From Pisciglobus halotolerans (GTDB lineage Bacteria; Bacillota; Bacilli; Lactobacillales; Carnobacteriaceae), in the NCBI RefSeq assembly GCF_900113675.1, contig NZ_FOQE01000017.1:1-45221 (forward strand): DNA of 45,221 nt, read 5' to 3'. Made by a program: the position numbers and the translations under genes. Below, one piece after another: positions 35,246 through 43,817 of the stretch; position 1 is the first letter of the stretch, and each line of letters opens with the position of its first letter. The notes under the pieces are model-generated. The model did no database searches. It was not told the origin of the DNA and saw nothing but the letters and a program-made list of their open reading frames with translations.

Positions 35246-36196
35246 ATGAAAGAAAAAATAGTCGTGATCGTTGGACCGACAGCAGTAGGCAAAACAAGTT
35301 TGAGTATCGAATTGGCGAAACACTTTGATGGAGAAGTCATCAGCGGAGATTCGATGCAGATCTATAAAGGATTGGATATTGGAACAGCTAAAGCTTCACT
35401 TAAGGAGCAAGCTGGTGTGCCGCACCATTTGATCAATGAAATCAATCCTGATGAAAGTTATTCTGTATCAGACTTTCAAAAAAAAGCGCGCTTATTGATC
35501 AAAGAAATCACTGCTCGAGGGAAACTGCCCATTATTGTCGGCGGGACAGGGTTATATATTGAATCTTTACTATATGATGTTAGTCATGGCGGGACAGGAA
35601 AAACGGATGAAGCTTTTCGTTTAGAAAAAGAAAAAGAAGCAGATGAAAAAGGCAATGTATATCTCTGGGAAGAACTAAACCGTTTAGACCCAGCAGCTGC
35701 TGAAAAAATCCATTACAATAATCGCAGACGTGTGATCCGCGCCATGGAAGTTCATCATGTAACGGGTCAGCTTTTTTCTGTATTCCAAAATGAGCGAGAA
35801 AAAAAAGAACAACTTTATGATGCCAAAATCATCGGTTTAAACACAACCCGAGATTTACTATACGAACGGATTGATTTGCGGGTTGAACAAATGATGAACA
35901 ACGGCTTGGAAAAAGAAGCAAAAAAGTTGTTCAAACTTGGTTTGACAGATACACAATCATCGAAAGGAATCGGGTATAAAGAATGGTTTCCTTATTTTGA
36001 AGGGATGTGCTCAAAAGCAGTTGTTCTAGAGATGATTCAACTTCATTCGCGCAGATATGCAAAACGCCAGTTGACTTGGTTCAAAAATCGTCTGAGCGAC
36101 GTCGATTGGTTTAACCTGATTGAATACCCGAATAACAAAGAATTGATATTTGAAGAAATAAAAGATTTCTTAGATCCTTCAGCTGATCCAACTTAA
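35246..36196 (+). CDS. miaA: tRNA dimethylallyltransferase MiaA
   Basis: 316 residues. Transfers a dimethylallyl group to A37 of tRNAs reading UNN codons. P-loop IVGPTAVGKTSLSIELAK, GDSMQIYKGLDIGTAK, VGGTGLYIESLLYDV, and the late YAKRQLTWFKN motif. ATG 35246 after AAAGGAG. In Bacillus hfq lies between miaA and hflX; here only 64 bp separate the two and hfq is absent. Confidence 0.96.
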   Translation: MKEKIVVIVGPTAVGKTSLSIELAKHFDGEVISGDSMQIYKGLDIGTAKASLKEQAGVPHHLINEINPDESYSVSDFQKKARLLIKEITARGKLPIIVGGTGLYIESLLYDVSHGGTGKTDEAFRLEKEKEADEKGNVYLWEELNRLDPAAAEKIHYNNRRRVIRAMEVHHVTGQLFSVFQNEREKKEQLYDAKIIGLNTTRDLLYERIDLRVEQMMNNGLEKEAKKLFKLGLTDTQSSKGIGYKEWFPYFEGMCSKAVVLEMIQLHSRRYAKRQLTWFKNRLSDVDWFNLIEYPNNKELIFEEIKDFLDPSADPT

Positions 36197-36260
36197 ATGA
36201 TCATACATTTTGAAGAGGATAACAGCTTGAATAAAAATAAAAAAGAAAGCTGGTGAAAAA

Positions 36261-37517
36261 ATGGAAACAAGTGAACAGCGTAAGCAAAAAGAACGTGTGA
36301 TTATCGTCGGCGTTCAAACAACTGAAAAAGATGCTACATTTTGGTACTCTCTTAATGAAATGGAGCAGTTAACAGAAACAGCAAAAGGTGAAGTTGTAGG
36401 AACAGTCACACAAAAAAGAGATCATCCAGATGCCCGCACTTATCTTGGGAAAGGTAAATTGGTAGAGTTGCTGCATTTAGTAGAGGAAACAGGTGCAGAT
36501 ACAGTGGTGTTTAACCATGCACTCACACCTGGTCAAACAATGAATATTCAGGAACAGCTGGATACAAAAGTCATCGATCGTATTCAGTTGATCTTAGATA
36601 TCTTTGCTATGCGTGCTCAAAGTAAAGAAGGAAAGCTGCAAGTAGAATTAGCACAGTTGCAATATCTATTGCCGAGATTAGCCGGACAAGGAATCAATTT
36701 ATCTCGTCTGGGAGGCGGGATCGGAACAAGAGGACCAGGGGAAACAAAGCTGGAAACAGATCGTCGGCACATTCGGAACCAAATCAATGCTATTCGAAAA
36801 GAATTAGCAAAAACAGAACAACATCGTGCTTTAACGAGAAAACAACGAAAAGAAAGCCAAATTTTCCAGATTGGTTTGATTGGGTATACAAATGCTGGTA
36901 AATCAACATTACTGAATGCTTTGACAGAAGCAGAAACGTTTGAAGAAAATTTATTGTTTGCCACACTTGATCCGTTGACGCGGCAAATGGAACTTCCAAC
37001 TGGTATGGAAGTGACTTTAACGGATACAGTTGGATTTATTCAAGACCTGCCGACCCAGTTGATCGAAGCATTCCATTCTACTTTGGAAGAAACAAGGGAA
37101 GTTGATTTACTGCTACACGTGGTCGATGCTGCTGCTGAAAATATGGAAGAACATGAAAAAACAGTGCTGCAATTATTAAAAGAACTAGGGATGGACAAAA
37201 TCCCTCTTTTAACCGTGTATAATAAAAAAGACCTCGTACAGAGCGATTTTTTCCCAGATGTTTTTCCAAGTATTTTGATTTCAGCAAAAAATGCAGAAGA
37301 TATTGAAAAGCTTCAAGATAAAATCATTGAACAAATGAAAGAAATTTTGCAGCCGTATCAGTTGGCACTCTTGCCGCATGAAGGAGATCAACTCGTACAG
37401 TTAAAGAGAAAAACGATCGTAGAAGCACAAACCTATGATGAAGAGCAAAATCGTTATATTGTCAAAGGCTATGCTCCGGCACAGTCAAAATGGATTGGAG
37501 AGAATAAAGAATCATGA
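36261..37517 (+). CDS. hflX: Ribosome-associated GTPase HflX
   Basis: 418 residues. N-terminal glycine-rich HflX domain (TYLGKGKLVEL; GGGIGTRGPGETKLETDRR), then a G domain with IGYTNAGKSTLLNAL (G1), DTVGFIQDLP (G3) and YNKKDL (G4). Splits or rescues stalled 70S ribosomes under stress. Its last codons overlap the start of ynbB by 4 bp (ATGA), indicating translational coupling. Confidence 0.95.
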   Translation: METSEQRKQKERVIIVGVQTTEKDATFWYSLNEMEQLTETAKGEVVGTVTQKRDHPDARTYLGKGKLVELLHLVEETGADTVVFNHALTPGQTMNIQEQLDTKVIDRIQLILDIFAMRAQSKEGKLQVELAQLQYLLPRLAGQGINLSRLGGGIGTRGPGETKLETDRRHIRNQINAIRKELAKTEQHRALTRKQRKESQIFQIGLIGYTNAGKSTLLNALTEAETFEENLLFATLDPLTRQMELPTGMEVTLTDTVGFIQDLPTQLIEAFHSTLEETREVDLLLHVVDAAAENMEEHEKTVLQLLKELGMDKIPLLTVYNKKDLVQSDFFPDVFPSILISAKNAEDIEKLQDKIIEQMKEILQPYQLALLPHEGDQLVQLKRKTIVEAQTYDEEQNRYIVKGYAPAQSKWIGENKES

Positions 37518-38764
37518 GTTGGTACAGTCAATACACACCTGAATTAAGAGAAAAAATTGAACAAGTAGAAGAAAAAATCCAAGCTAATCAAGAAAAGATC
37601 CACGAAACTGCACTAGTGAACCAAAAAAAAGTACTGGATAGTTTTCGCAAAAAAAGAGTAACTGAACAGAACTTCAATCCTTCAACAGGATATGGCTATG
37701 ATGACTTTGGCAGAGATACATTAGAAGAAGTTTACGCAGATGTATTCAAAGCCGAATCAGGCCTTGTTCGTCCTCAAATTATTTCTGGAACACATGCCAT
37801 TACAACAGCTTTATTTGGTGTCATGCGTCCAGGTGATGATCTTCTTTACATCACTGGCGAACCATACGACACTTTATTGGAAGTCGTGGGCGTTACTGGA
37901 AACGGAATTGGTTCTTTTAAAGAATACCAAATGGGATTTGATTATGTTCCGTTATTAGATAATGGTAAGCCAGACTATGAAGAAATCAAAAAACAAATAA
38001 CTCTTCGAACGAAAGTCGTTGCGATCCAACGCTCAAGAGGCTATGCAACTAGACCTTCTTTCACGATTGCACAAATTGAAGAAATGATTCGCTTTGTAAA
38101 AGAAATCAATCCAGAATTGATCATTTTTGTAGATAACTGTTATGGAGAATTTGTTGAAGAAAAAGAACCGATTGAAATAGGTGCTGATTTAATGGCTGGC
38201 TCTCTCATTAAAAATCCAGGTGGCGGGTTAGCTAAAACAGGTGGCTATATCGTTGGGAAAAAAGACTTGGTAGAAGCTTGCGGCTACCGTTTAACTTCAC
38301 CTGGCATCGGGAAAGAAGCAGGAGCCTCTTTATCTAGTTTGCCAGAGATGTATCAAGGCTTTTTCATGGCTCCTCACACAGTTGGAGAAGCTTTAAAAGG
38401 TGCTGTTTATACAGCTGCATTATTAGAATCATGCGGAGTAGAATCTTCTCCTGCTTGGAATGATGAACGTACGGACCTTATTCAAACGATTTCCTTAAAT
38501 GACGAAGACAAGATGGTCAAATTTGCACAAACGATCCAAAAATATTCGCCTGTCAACGCGCACGTCATGCCTGTAGCGGCTTATATGCCTGGATACGAAG
38601 ATGATGTCATCATGGCTGCAGGAACGTTTATTCAAGGATCTAGTATCGAACTTACTGCCGATGGTCCTATCCGTCCGCCTTATACGTTATATGTCCAAGG
38701 CGGATTGACTTATGAACATGTCAAATTAGCTGTAACAGCTGCTGTCGCAGATTTATATTTCTGA
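37514..38764 (+). CDS. ynbB: YnbB-like PLP enzyme, methionine gamma-lyase family
   Basis: 416-residue protein of the family annotated as aluminium resistance or methionine gamma-lyase-like (PF06838). PLP lysine in SLIKNPGGGLAKTGGYIVG; FVDNCYGEFVEEKEP carries the Asp of the cofactor site; GTHAITTALFGVMRPGD is characteristic. Probably a C-S lyase of sulfur amino acids; substrate not proven. Overlaps hflX by 4 bp, and both end at the terminator 38807. The order miaA-hflX-ynbB-glnA matches Bacillus except for missing hfq and glnR. Confidence 0.9.
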   Translation: MSWYSQYTPELREKIEQVEEKIQANQEKIHETALVNQKKVLDSFRKKRVTEQNFNPSTGYGYDDFGRDTLEEVYADVFKAESGLVRPQIISGTHAITTALFGVMRPGDDLLYITGEPYDTLLEVVGVTGNGIGSFKEYQMGFDYVPLLDNGKPDYEEIKKQITLRTKVVAIQRSRGYATRPSFTIAQIEEMIRFVKEINPELIIFVDNCYGEFVEEKEPIEIGADLMAGSLIKNPGGGLAKTGGYIVGKKDLVEACGYRLTSPGIGKEAGASLSSLPEMYQGFFMAPHTVGEALKGAVYTAALLESCGVESSPAWNDERTDLIQTISLNDEDKMVKFAQTIQKYSPVNAHVMPVAAYMPGYEDDVIMAAGTFIQGSSIELTADGPIRPPYTLYVQGGLTYEHVKLAVTAAVADLYF

Positions 38765-38806
38765 TTTTGATGTTTTATTTTAAAAAGTGATAAAAAAATA
38801 GGTTAC

Positions 38807-38839
38807 AAAAAGCCCTTTGCCATGACAAAGGGCTTTTTT
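38807..38839 (+). terminator. Terminator after ynbB
   Basis: AAAAGCCCTTTG pairs with CAAAGGGCTTTT around CCATGA, followed by T run. Confidence 0.93.
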
Positions 38840-38903
38840 CATGGTATCGTAAGAAAGGTTATGTGAATAAAAAAGAACATGAAGGAGATTTTTTTTAATC
38901 AGC

Positions 38904-40238
38904 ATGAAAAATTATACAAGGCAAGAAATCATAGACAGCGCAGCAGAACATGATGTTCGTTTTTTACGTTTAATGTTTACGGACATTGAAGGTATTGTGA
39001 AGAATGTTGAAGTTCCGATCAGTCAGTTAACAAAAGTATTGGACAATAAAATGATGTTTGATGGTTCATCTATCGACGGTTTTGTCCGAATCGAAGAAAG
39101 CGATATGCAATTGCGGCCTGACTTTGCGACCTGGCTCGTGTTTCCATGGGAAATGGAACAAGGGAAAGTCGCTCGATTGATTTGTGATATCTATAACCCT
39201 GATGGGACGCCGTTTGCAGGCGACCCGCGTTCCAACTTAAAACGAGTCTTAAAAGAAATGGAAAAAATGGGCTTTACTGATTTCAATCTTGGACCCGAAC
39301 CAGAATTTTTCTTATTTAAATTAGACAAAAACGGCCAGCCTTCAGAGTATTTAAATGACCATGGTGGATACTTTGATTTAGCCCCCACTGACTTAGGCGA
39401 AAATTGCCGTCGTGATATCGTCTTACAATTAGAGGAAATGGGTTTTGAAATCGAAGCTAGCCATCATGAAAATGCACCTGGTCAACATGAGATCGACTGG
39501 AAATATGCTAATGCCGTCGAAGCTTGCGATAACATTCAAACGTTTAAGCTTGTGGTAAAAACAATCGCCCGCAAACATGGGTTACATGCTACTTTTATGC
39601 CTAAACCACTTACAGGAGAATGCGGTTCAGGTATGCATTTCAATATGTCATTGTTTAATGAAAACGGCAATGCTTTTTATGATGAACAGGATAAGATTGG
39701 TTTAAGCGAAACAGCTTATCGCTTCATGGCTGGAATATTGAAGCATGCTAAAGCTTATACAGCTGTTTGCAATCCTGTTGTTAATTCCTATAAACGTCTG
39801 ATCCCTGGCTATGAAGCACCTGTTTATATTGCATGGAGCGCTAAAAATCGTTCTCCATTGGTTCGTATACCAAGTTCTAGAGGTTTATCAACCCGTATTG
39901 AACTGAGAAGTGTAGATCCTAGTGCCAATCCTTATCTGGCTTTAGCTGTTTTGATTAAATCTGGTCTAGACGGAATTGAACATCACCGTGAAAATCCTGA
40001 ACCGATCAATCATAATATTTTTGAAATGTCGCGTAAAGAACGGGATGAAAAAGGTGTATTAGACTTGCCTTCAACATTACACAATGCGCTTAAATATTTA
40101 GAAGAAGACGAGATCGTTCAATCAGGACTAGGCAGCCATATTTATAATAGTTTTTTAAGTGTTAAAAAAAGAGAATGGGCAGAATACAGCCAAGAAGTTT
40201 CTGTATGGGAAAAAGATAGATATTTTAAAATATTATAA
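38904..40238 (+). CDS. glnA: Glutamine synthetase type I, divergent first copy
   Basis: 444 residues. Makes glutamine from glutamate, ammonia and ATP. Beta-grasp domain with [17 protein letters not shown] (the feedback Arg of GSI-alpha kept), [78 protein letters not shown] and a C-terminal [10 protein letters not shown]. The flap Glu (PGYEAP) is present. It departs from Bacillus GS at [13 protein letters not shown] (usual KPLFGVNGSGMHC) and at the C-terminus, which in Bacillus contacts GlnR. GGAG lies 18 bp before ATG, an unusually long gap. No glnR precedes it. Confidence 0.93.
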   Translation: MKNYTRQEIIDSAAEHDVRFLRLMFTDIEGIVKNVEVPISQLTKVLDNKMMFDGSSIDGFVRIEESDMQLRPDFATWLVFPWEMEQGKVARLICDIYNPDGTPFAGDPRSNLKRVLKEMEKMGFTDFNLGPEPEFFLFKLDKNGQPSEYLNDHGGYFDLAPTDLGENCRRDIVLQLEEMGFEIEASHHENAPGQHEIDWKYANAVEACDNIQTFKLVVKTIARKHGLHATFMPKPLTGECGSGMHFNMSLFNENGNAFYDEQDKIGLSETAYRFMAGILKHAKAYTAVCNPVVNSYKRLIPGYEAPVYIAWSAKNRSPLVRIPSSRGLSTRIELRSVDPSANPYLALAVLIKSGLDGIEHHRENPEPINHNIFEMSRKERDEKGVLDLPSTLHNALKYLEEDEIVQSGLGSHIYNSFLSVKKREWAEYSQEVSVWEKDRYFKIL

Positions 40239-40250
40239 AATAAAAAGAGA

Positions 40251-40293
40251 TAAACCATTTTGCTTCTATGAGTAGAGGCAGAATGGTTTTTTG
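40251..40293 (+). terminator. Terminator between the two glnA copies
   Basis: AACCATT, TGC and TCTA pair with TAGA, GCA and AATGGTT, interrupted by single mismatches; T run follows. It separates the two synthetase genes transcriptionally. Confidence 0.8.
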
Positions 40294-40715
40294 TTTACCT
40301 AAAGATGCACTGAATCAAATCACTAAAATGAGATACATTCAACAATTGGTATAGCCATTCATTTTGAAAACAATGAATTTAAGTGCTCACATGCTTTCAA
40401 TAGGCAACCAAGAAGTTATCAAAAAAACGAAATATTTTATTGACTTTAGCCTTTCAGATTGCTATTCTAAAAAAGTGGTCGAATGAAAGATCCTCATGAA
40501 AGAAAAGGTTTTAAGTTTAAAAACAAAAATTGGTACAGTTGGTATATTGACAGTAAAACATTTTGATTTTGGCAAACAAAACAATGGCTAGAAGTGTTAA
40601 GCTGTCTATTAGCAGTTGATTGAAAAAGTGGTCATTCTGACAAGCAGACATGCATCCAGTCAGTTTAAGACAGCGCATTGTTCAGACGAATAGGCCAGTA
40701 AAAGGAGAAAAAAGG
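40294..40715 (+). promoter_or_regulatory. Long upstream region of the second glnA
   Basis: 422 bp without a recognised gene. A promoter TTGACT (40440-40445), 17-bp spacer, TATTCT (40463-40468) would give a leader of about 240 nt. Inside it lies an ATG frame of 31 codons (40496-40591, MKEKVLSLKTKIGTVGILTV...) with a weak ribosome site, and a second TTGACA at 40547 without a good -10. I find no complete GlnR/TnrA box (TGTNA-N7-TNACA). Confidence 0.5.
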
Positions 40716-42056
40716 ATGGCAACATACACACGAGAACAGATCTCACAAGCAGCAAAAGAAGAAAATGTAAGATTTTTACGTCTGATGTTTACCGATATTT
40801 TTGGTACTATCAAAAACGTAGAAGTCCCGGTCAGTCAGTTAACAAAAGTATTGGACAACAAAATGATGTTCGATGGTTCTTCTATTGAAGGATTTGTTCG
40901 GATTGAGGAAAGCGATATGTATTTGTACCCTGACTTAGACAGTTGGCTGGTTTTTCCATGGGAGATCGATAACAAGGACGGAAAGATCGCTCGTTTGATC
41001 TGTGATGTGTATCGTTATGATGGAACACCATTTGCAGGAGATCCGCGAAGCAATTTAAAAAGAGTTTTAAAAGAAATGGAAGCATTTGGGTTTACATCCT
41101 TTAATGTTGGTCCTGAACCAGAATTTTTCTTGTTTAAATTAGATGAACAAGGTGAGCCAACGATGGAATTAAATGATCACGGCGGTTACTTTGATTTGGC
41201 GCCCACAGATTTAGGAGAAAATTGTCGGCGCGATATCGTGCTGCAACTGGAAGAACTAGGCTTTGAAATCGAAGCCAGCCACCATGAAGCGGCTCCAGGA
41301 CAACATGAAATCGATTGGAAATACGCTGATGCTGTTGCAGCATGTGACAATATCCAAACTTTTGAGTTGATCGTGAAAACAGTGGCTCGTAAACATGGCT
41401 TACATGCTACATTTATGCCAAAACCTTTATTTGGCGTGGCTGGATCAGGTATGCACTGTAATTTATCTTTATTTACAGAAAAGGGAAATGCCTTTTTCGA
41501 TCCAGAAGGAGAGATGGAACTGAGTGAGACGGCAAAGTGGTTTGTAGCAGGAATCCTTGAACACGCCAGTGCTTTTACGGCCATTTGCAATCCAACAGTT
41601 AATTCTTATAAGCGTCTCGTTCCTGGCTATGAAGCGCCCGTATATATTGCTTGGAGCGGCTGTAATCGTACACCGCTTGTTAGAATACCTGAAGCAAGAG
41701 GAATGTCGACACGAATAGAAGTCAGAAGTGTAGATCCGACAGCAAACCCTTATATGGCAATCGCCGCTCTTTTAAGAGCTGGATTGGACGGTATTAAGCG
41801 CAAATTGGAACCACCTAAATCAATCGATCAAAACATTTATGTGATGGGTAAAAAAGAACGTTACCAAGAAGGCATTCGCGAATTGCCTTCGACGTTAAAT
41901 GAAGCACTCATTTCTCTTTCAAAAGATGAAGTCATCATAGAGAGTTTAGGGGAACATATCTATGCCAACTTTGTAGAAGCGAAGAAGATTGAATGGGATA
42001 ATTTCCGGCAACAAGTATCACAGTGGGAGAGAGACCATTACCTAAAATTATATTAA
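40716..42056 (+). CDS. glnA: Glutamine synthetase type I, second copy (GSI-alpha)
   Basis: 446 residues from ATG 40716, after AAAGGAG; an in-frame ATG at 40650 precedes that site and adds a non-family extension. Closer to Bacillus GS than the first copy: [95 protein letters not shown], and C-terminus [10 protein letters not shown]. All active-site motifs, the feedback Arg and the flap Glu are present. Own promoter and terminator. Likely the main assimilatory enzyme (inference). Confidence 0.95.
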   Translation: MATYTREQISQAAKEENVRFLRLMFTDIFGTIKNVEVPVSQLTKVLDNKMMFDGSSIEGFVRIEESDMYLYPDLDSWLVFPWEIDNKDGKIARLICDVYRYDGTPFAGDPRSNLKRVLKEMEAFGFTSFNVGPEPEFFLFKLDEQGEPTMELNDHGGYFDLAPTDLGENCRRDIVLQLEELGFEIEASHHEAAPGQHEIDWKYADAVAACDNIQTFELIVKTVARKHGLHATFMPKPLFGVAGSGMHCNLSLFTEKGNAFFDPEGEMELSETAKWFVAGILEHASAFTAICNPTVNSYKRLVPGYEAPVYIAWSGCNRTPLVRIPEARGMSTRIEVRSVDPTANPYMAIAALLRAGLDGIKRKLEPPKSIDQNIYVMGKKERYQEGIRELPSTLNEALISLSKDEVIIESLGEHIYANFVEAKKIEWDNFRQQVSQWERDHYLKLY

Positions 42057-42066
42057 TGGAAAGCAT

Positions 42067-42104
42067 AAAAACAAGCACCTCGTATGAACAAGGTGCTTGT
42101 TTTC
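42067..42104 (+). terminator. Terminator after the second glnA
   Basis: AAAACAAGCACCT pairs with AGGTGCTTGTTTT across ten bases. MITE copy 6 begins 8 bp after it. Confidence 0.92.
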
Positions 42105-42112
42105 TGTTATAT

Positions 42113-42394
42113 GGTTCTACAATATTTAACGTTGGTCTGTAAAAAATCAATTTTTTTAATGCTAAGCTCGTTAGAAACCTATTTCTAGAAATTTCAGGAG
42201 GCGCATAGGGCTACTGATAGCCATGAAAAAAGATGCAATGTGAATCACTTAGTGTTAGGCTTTAGCCGTTACACTAAGTTTGAAGCTTGCAAGCATTGAG
42301 AGGCGATTTTCGGCTCAATGTGTTCTCATGGCTTTCCATCAGTAGTCTATCGACCGGAGGAAATTTCTTTACCAACGTTAAAAGAGGAAGAACC
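42113..42394 (-). mobile_element. MITE copy 6, long form (282 bp), inverted, perfect target duplication
   Basis: Plus strand begins GGTTCTACAATATTTAACG and ends AACGTTAAAAGAGGAAGAACC, giving imperfect terminal inverted repeats of about 25 bp. Perfect duplication TGTTATAT at 42105-42112 and 42395-42402. Core: outer stem 42210-42225 with 42326-42345 (4-nt bulge), hairpin A 42247-42279 tipped with GGCTTTAGCC, hairpin B 42294-42320. Orientation is opposite to the other six copies. Best-preserved copy. Confidence 0.95.
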
Positions 42395-42432
42395 TGTTAT
42401 ATCAGACTGTTTCTTAAAGAGCGTAAGGGAAG

Positions 42433-42819
42433 TTATCCAAGAGTGTCTAAGAAGGTTTGAATGTGCTTTAAAAGAGCTTCATCTACTTCATAGGATGAAG
42501 AAAAGATATCTTTGTAAATATTATTCAAATAAAGCGTCAGTTCATCCATCAAATGATTCTCATCAACATATACTTTATTATCTTTACCATCAAAACTTTT
42601 TATAAAATAATCTCCCTGTTCACATTTAAATAAAATATGACGATTTTCATCAGGTAAAGTGAGGTGTCCAGAAGAAAATTGCAGTATATTTTCTTCAAGC
42701 TTAAATAGGGCTTCTCCCGTTTGTTTGTCCGCTTTGAGTTGTATCGTTCCTAGAATATGAAGATATCCAAATCCGCAAATAGGGCAGTGTAGCCGGTTTT
42801 CTTCTTGCATTTCCATCAT
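42433..42819 (-). CDS. Small zinc-ribbon-like protein, unknown
   Basis: 128 residues. An N-terminal CPICGFG and a later CEQGDYF supply three cysteines, suggesting a partial or degenerate zinc site. The middle (GTIQLKADKQTGEALFKLEENILQFSSGHLTLPDENRHILFKCEQGDYF) looks beta-rich and the C-terminus helical. No signal or membrane segment. Preceded by AAGGATGA. I do not recognise the family. It lies between MITE copy 6 and the tRNA cluster, leftward. Confidence 0.65.
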   Translation of the reverse strand: MMEMQEENRLHCPICGFGYLHILGTIQLKADKQTGEALFKLEENILQFSSGHLTLPDENRHILFKCEQGDYFIKSFDGKDNKVYVDENHLMDELTLYLNNIYKDIFSSSYEVDEALLKHIQTFLDTLG

Positions 42820-42880
42820 TGAGTCATCCTTTCAGGTTAACGTTCTAGTTTTATTGTAAACAAAAACCTATCTAAAAAAC

Positions 42881-42917
42881 AAAAAAACAGGCTTCTTATA
42901 AAGAAGTCTGTTTTTTT
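42881..42917. terminator. Terminator of the tRNA cluster
   Basis: ACAGGCTTCTT pairs with AAGAAGTCTGT (one G.T pair), with A7 before and T7 after, so it can work on both strands; on the minus strand it follows tRNA-Pro. Confidence 0.85.
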
Positions 42918-42936
42918 ATCGACTAATACATTTAAA

Positions 42937-43010
42937 TCAAGATGACAGGAATTGAACCTGCGACCCCTTCGTCCCGAACGAAGTGCTCTACCAAGCTGAG
43001 CTACATCTTG
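42937..43010 (-). tRNA. tRNA-Pro (anticodon CGG)
   Basis: Acceptor CAAGATG/CATCTTG, D arm GCTCAGCTTGGTAGAGC, anticodon stem CTTCG/CGAAG with loop TTCGGGA (anticodon 42976-42974), T arm GCAGGTTCAATTCCTGT. 74 nt, discriminator A, no encoded CCA. Reads CCG. Confidence 0.93.
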
Positions 43011-43120
43011 GAGATGTTCAGAAAGGTAGAGAAGATACGTCTGCTGATAAAGTAGAAGAGGAGAAGGAAACGAATCATATTTTCCAGGTACATCATTCAT
43101 CTGCTCTTGCCGTTCCTTTA

Positions 43121-43203
43121 TGGCCTGAGTGGGATTCGAACCCACACGAGATTGCTCTCACTAGTACCTGAAACTAGCGTGTCTGCCTTTCCACCACCAG
43201 GCC
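43121..43203 (-). tRNA. tRNA-Leu (anticodon CAG)
   Basis: Acceptor GGCCTGG/TCAGGCC with one G.T pair, anticodon stem CTAGT/ACTAG with loop TTCAGGT (anticodon 43170-43168), long variable arm GAGAGCAATCTC, T arm GTGGGTTCGAATCCCAC. 83 nt, discriminator A, no encoded CCA. Reads CUG. Confidence 0.93.
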
Positions 43204-43307
43204 TAAAAATAAAAGGATTCCCTTTGTTAAAAGGTTATCCTTGTTAAAGTAATTAAAAAAGAGAAGAAAAAAAGAACCTCTCTTATAGAAATTCTTTAAA
43301 CAAAATA

Positions 43308-43381
43308 CGTCTCAGGAGAGATTCGAACTCCCGACCGTTCGCTTAGAAGGCGAATGCTCTATCCTGCTGAGCTACTGAGAC
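43308..43381 (-). tRNA. tRNA-Arg (anticodon TCT)
   Basis: Acceptor GTCTCAG/CTGAGAC, anticodon stem TTCGC/GCGAA with loop CTTCTAA (anticodon 43347-43345), T arm GGGAGTTCGAATCTCTC. 74 nt, discriminator G, no encoded CCA. Reads AGA. First tRNA after the promoter. Confidence 0.94.
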
Positions 43382-43402
43382 ATCTTCTTAACAACAAAAT
43401 TA

Positions 43403-43431
43403 ATTATAGGCAAGAATGAATAAAAAGTCAA
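43403..43431 (-). promoter_or_regulatory. Promoter of the tRNA cluster
   Basis: On the minus strand TTGACT (43431-43426), 17-bp spacer, TATAAT (43408-43403), 22 bp before tRNA-Arg: near-consensus. Confidence 0.88.
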
Positions 43432-43698
43432 TACAGTTTTTATAAAAACATTGAAAAAATTATTTTTAGGATAAAAACAAGAGGCGAAAACCAGATAAAA
43501 CCAACGTTTAGGATGAAAAATAAAAGAAAACAAAAAAATAACTTTTTATAAAAATAATCTGCATCTTTATTAAGCTCTATTAATTCTCCCATGAACAACT
43601 TTTTTGTTATACTAAATAAAAGAACGATGGAATGTATACAAAGTCATTTGTTGAAAATACATTTAACTAAATGAACCTTTGAAAGAGTAGGTGACAAA

Positions 43699-43797
43699 AT
43701 GAATATACCAGCACTTATCATCATGTTCCTATATGTTCTATTGTATGTTTCAATGGTTATTGCATTAATTTTAGCATTAAATAAAAAAGACAAGTAG
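43699..43797 (+). CDS. 32-residue single-helix membrane peptide
   Basis: Reads MNIPALIIMFLYVLLY then SMVIALILALNKKDK. One long hydrophobic helix with a short basic tail. ATG 43699 follows AGTAGGTGA. It ends 20 bp before the DUF975 gene, which has its own AAAGGGG, so the two are probably co-transcribed. Could be a small regulator of the neighbouring membrane protein, or a toxin-like peptide; sequence alone does not decide. Below the usual length limit of gene finders. Confidence 0.6.
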   Translation: MNIPALIIMFLYVLLYVSMVIALILALNKKDK

Positions 43798-43817
43798 AAA
43801 GGGGAAATAACAAACAA

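Noticed and set aside
38765-38903. GlnR/TnrA box before the first glnA
   Set aside because: Only a half-site (TTACA at 38803-38807, just before and into the terminator stem) is present; the partner TGTNA at the right distance is missing.
40650-40715. N-terminal extension of the second glutamine synthetase
   Set aside because: The ribosome binding site lies inside this stretch and homologues begin at MATYTRE.
42318-42605. 95-codon plus-strand frame
   Set aside because: It starts inside MITE copy 6 and continues antisense to the zinc-ribbon protein gene.
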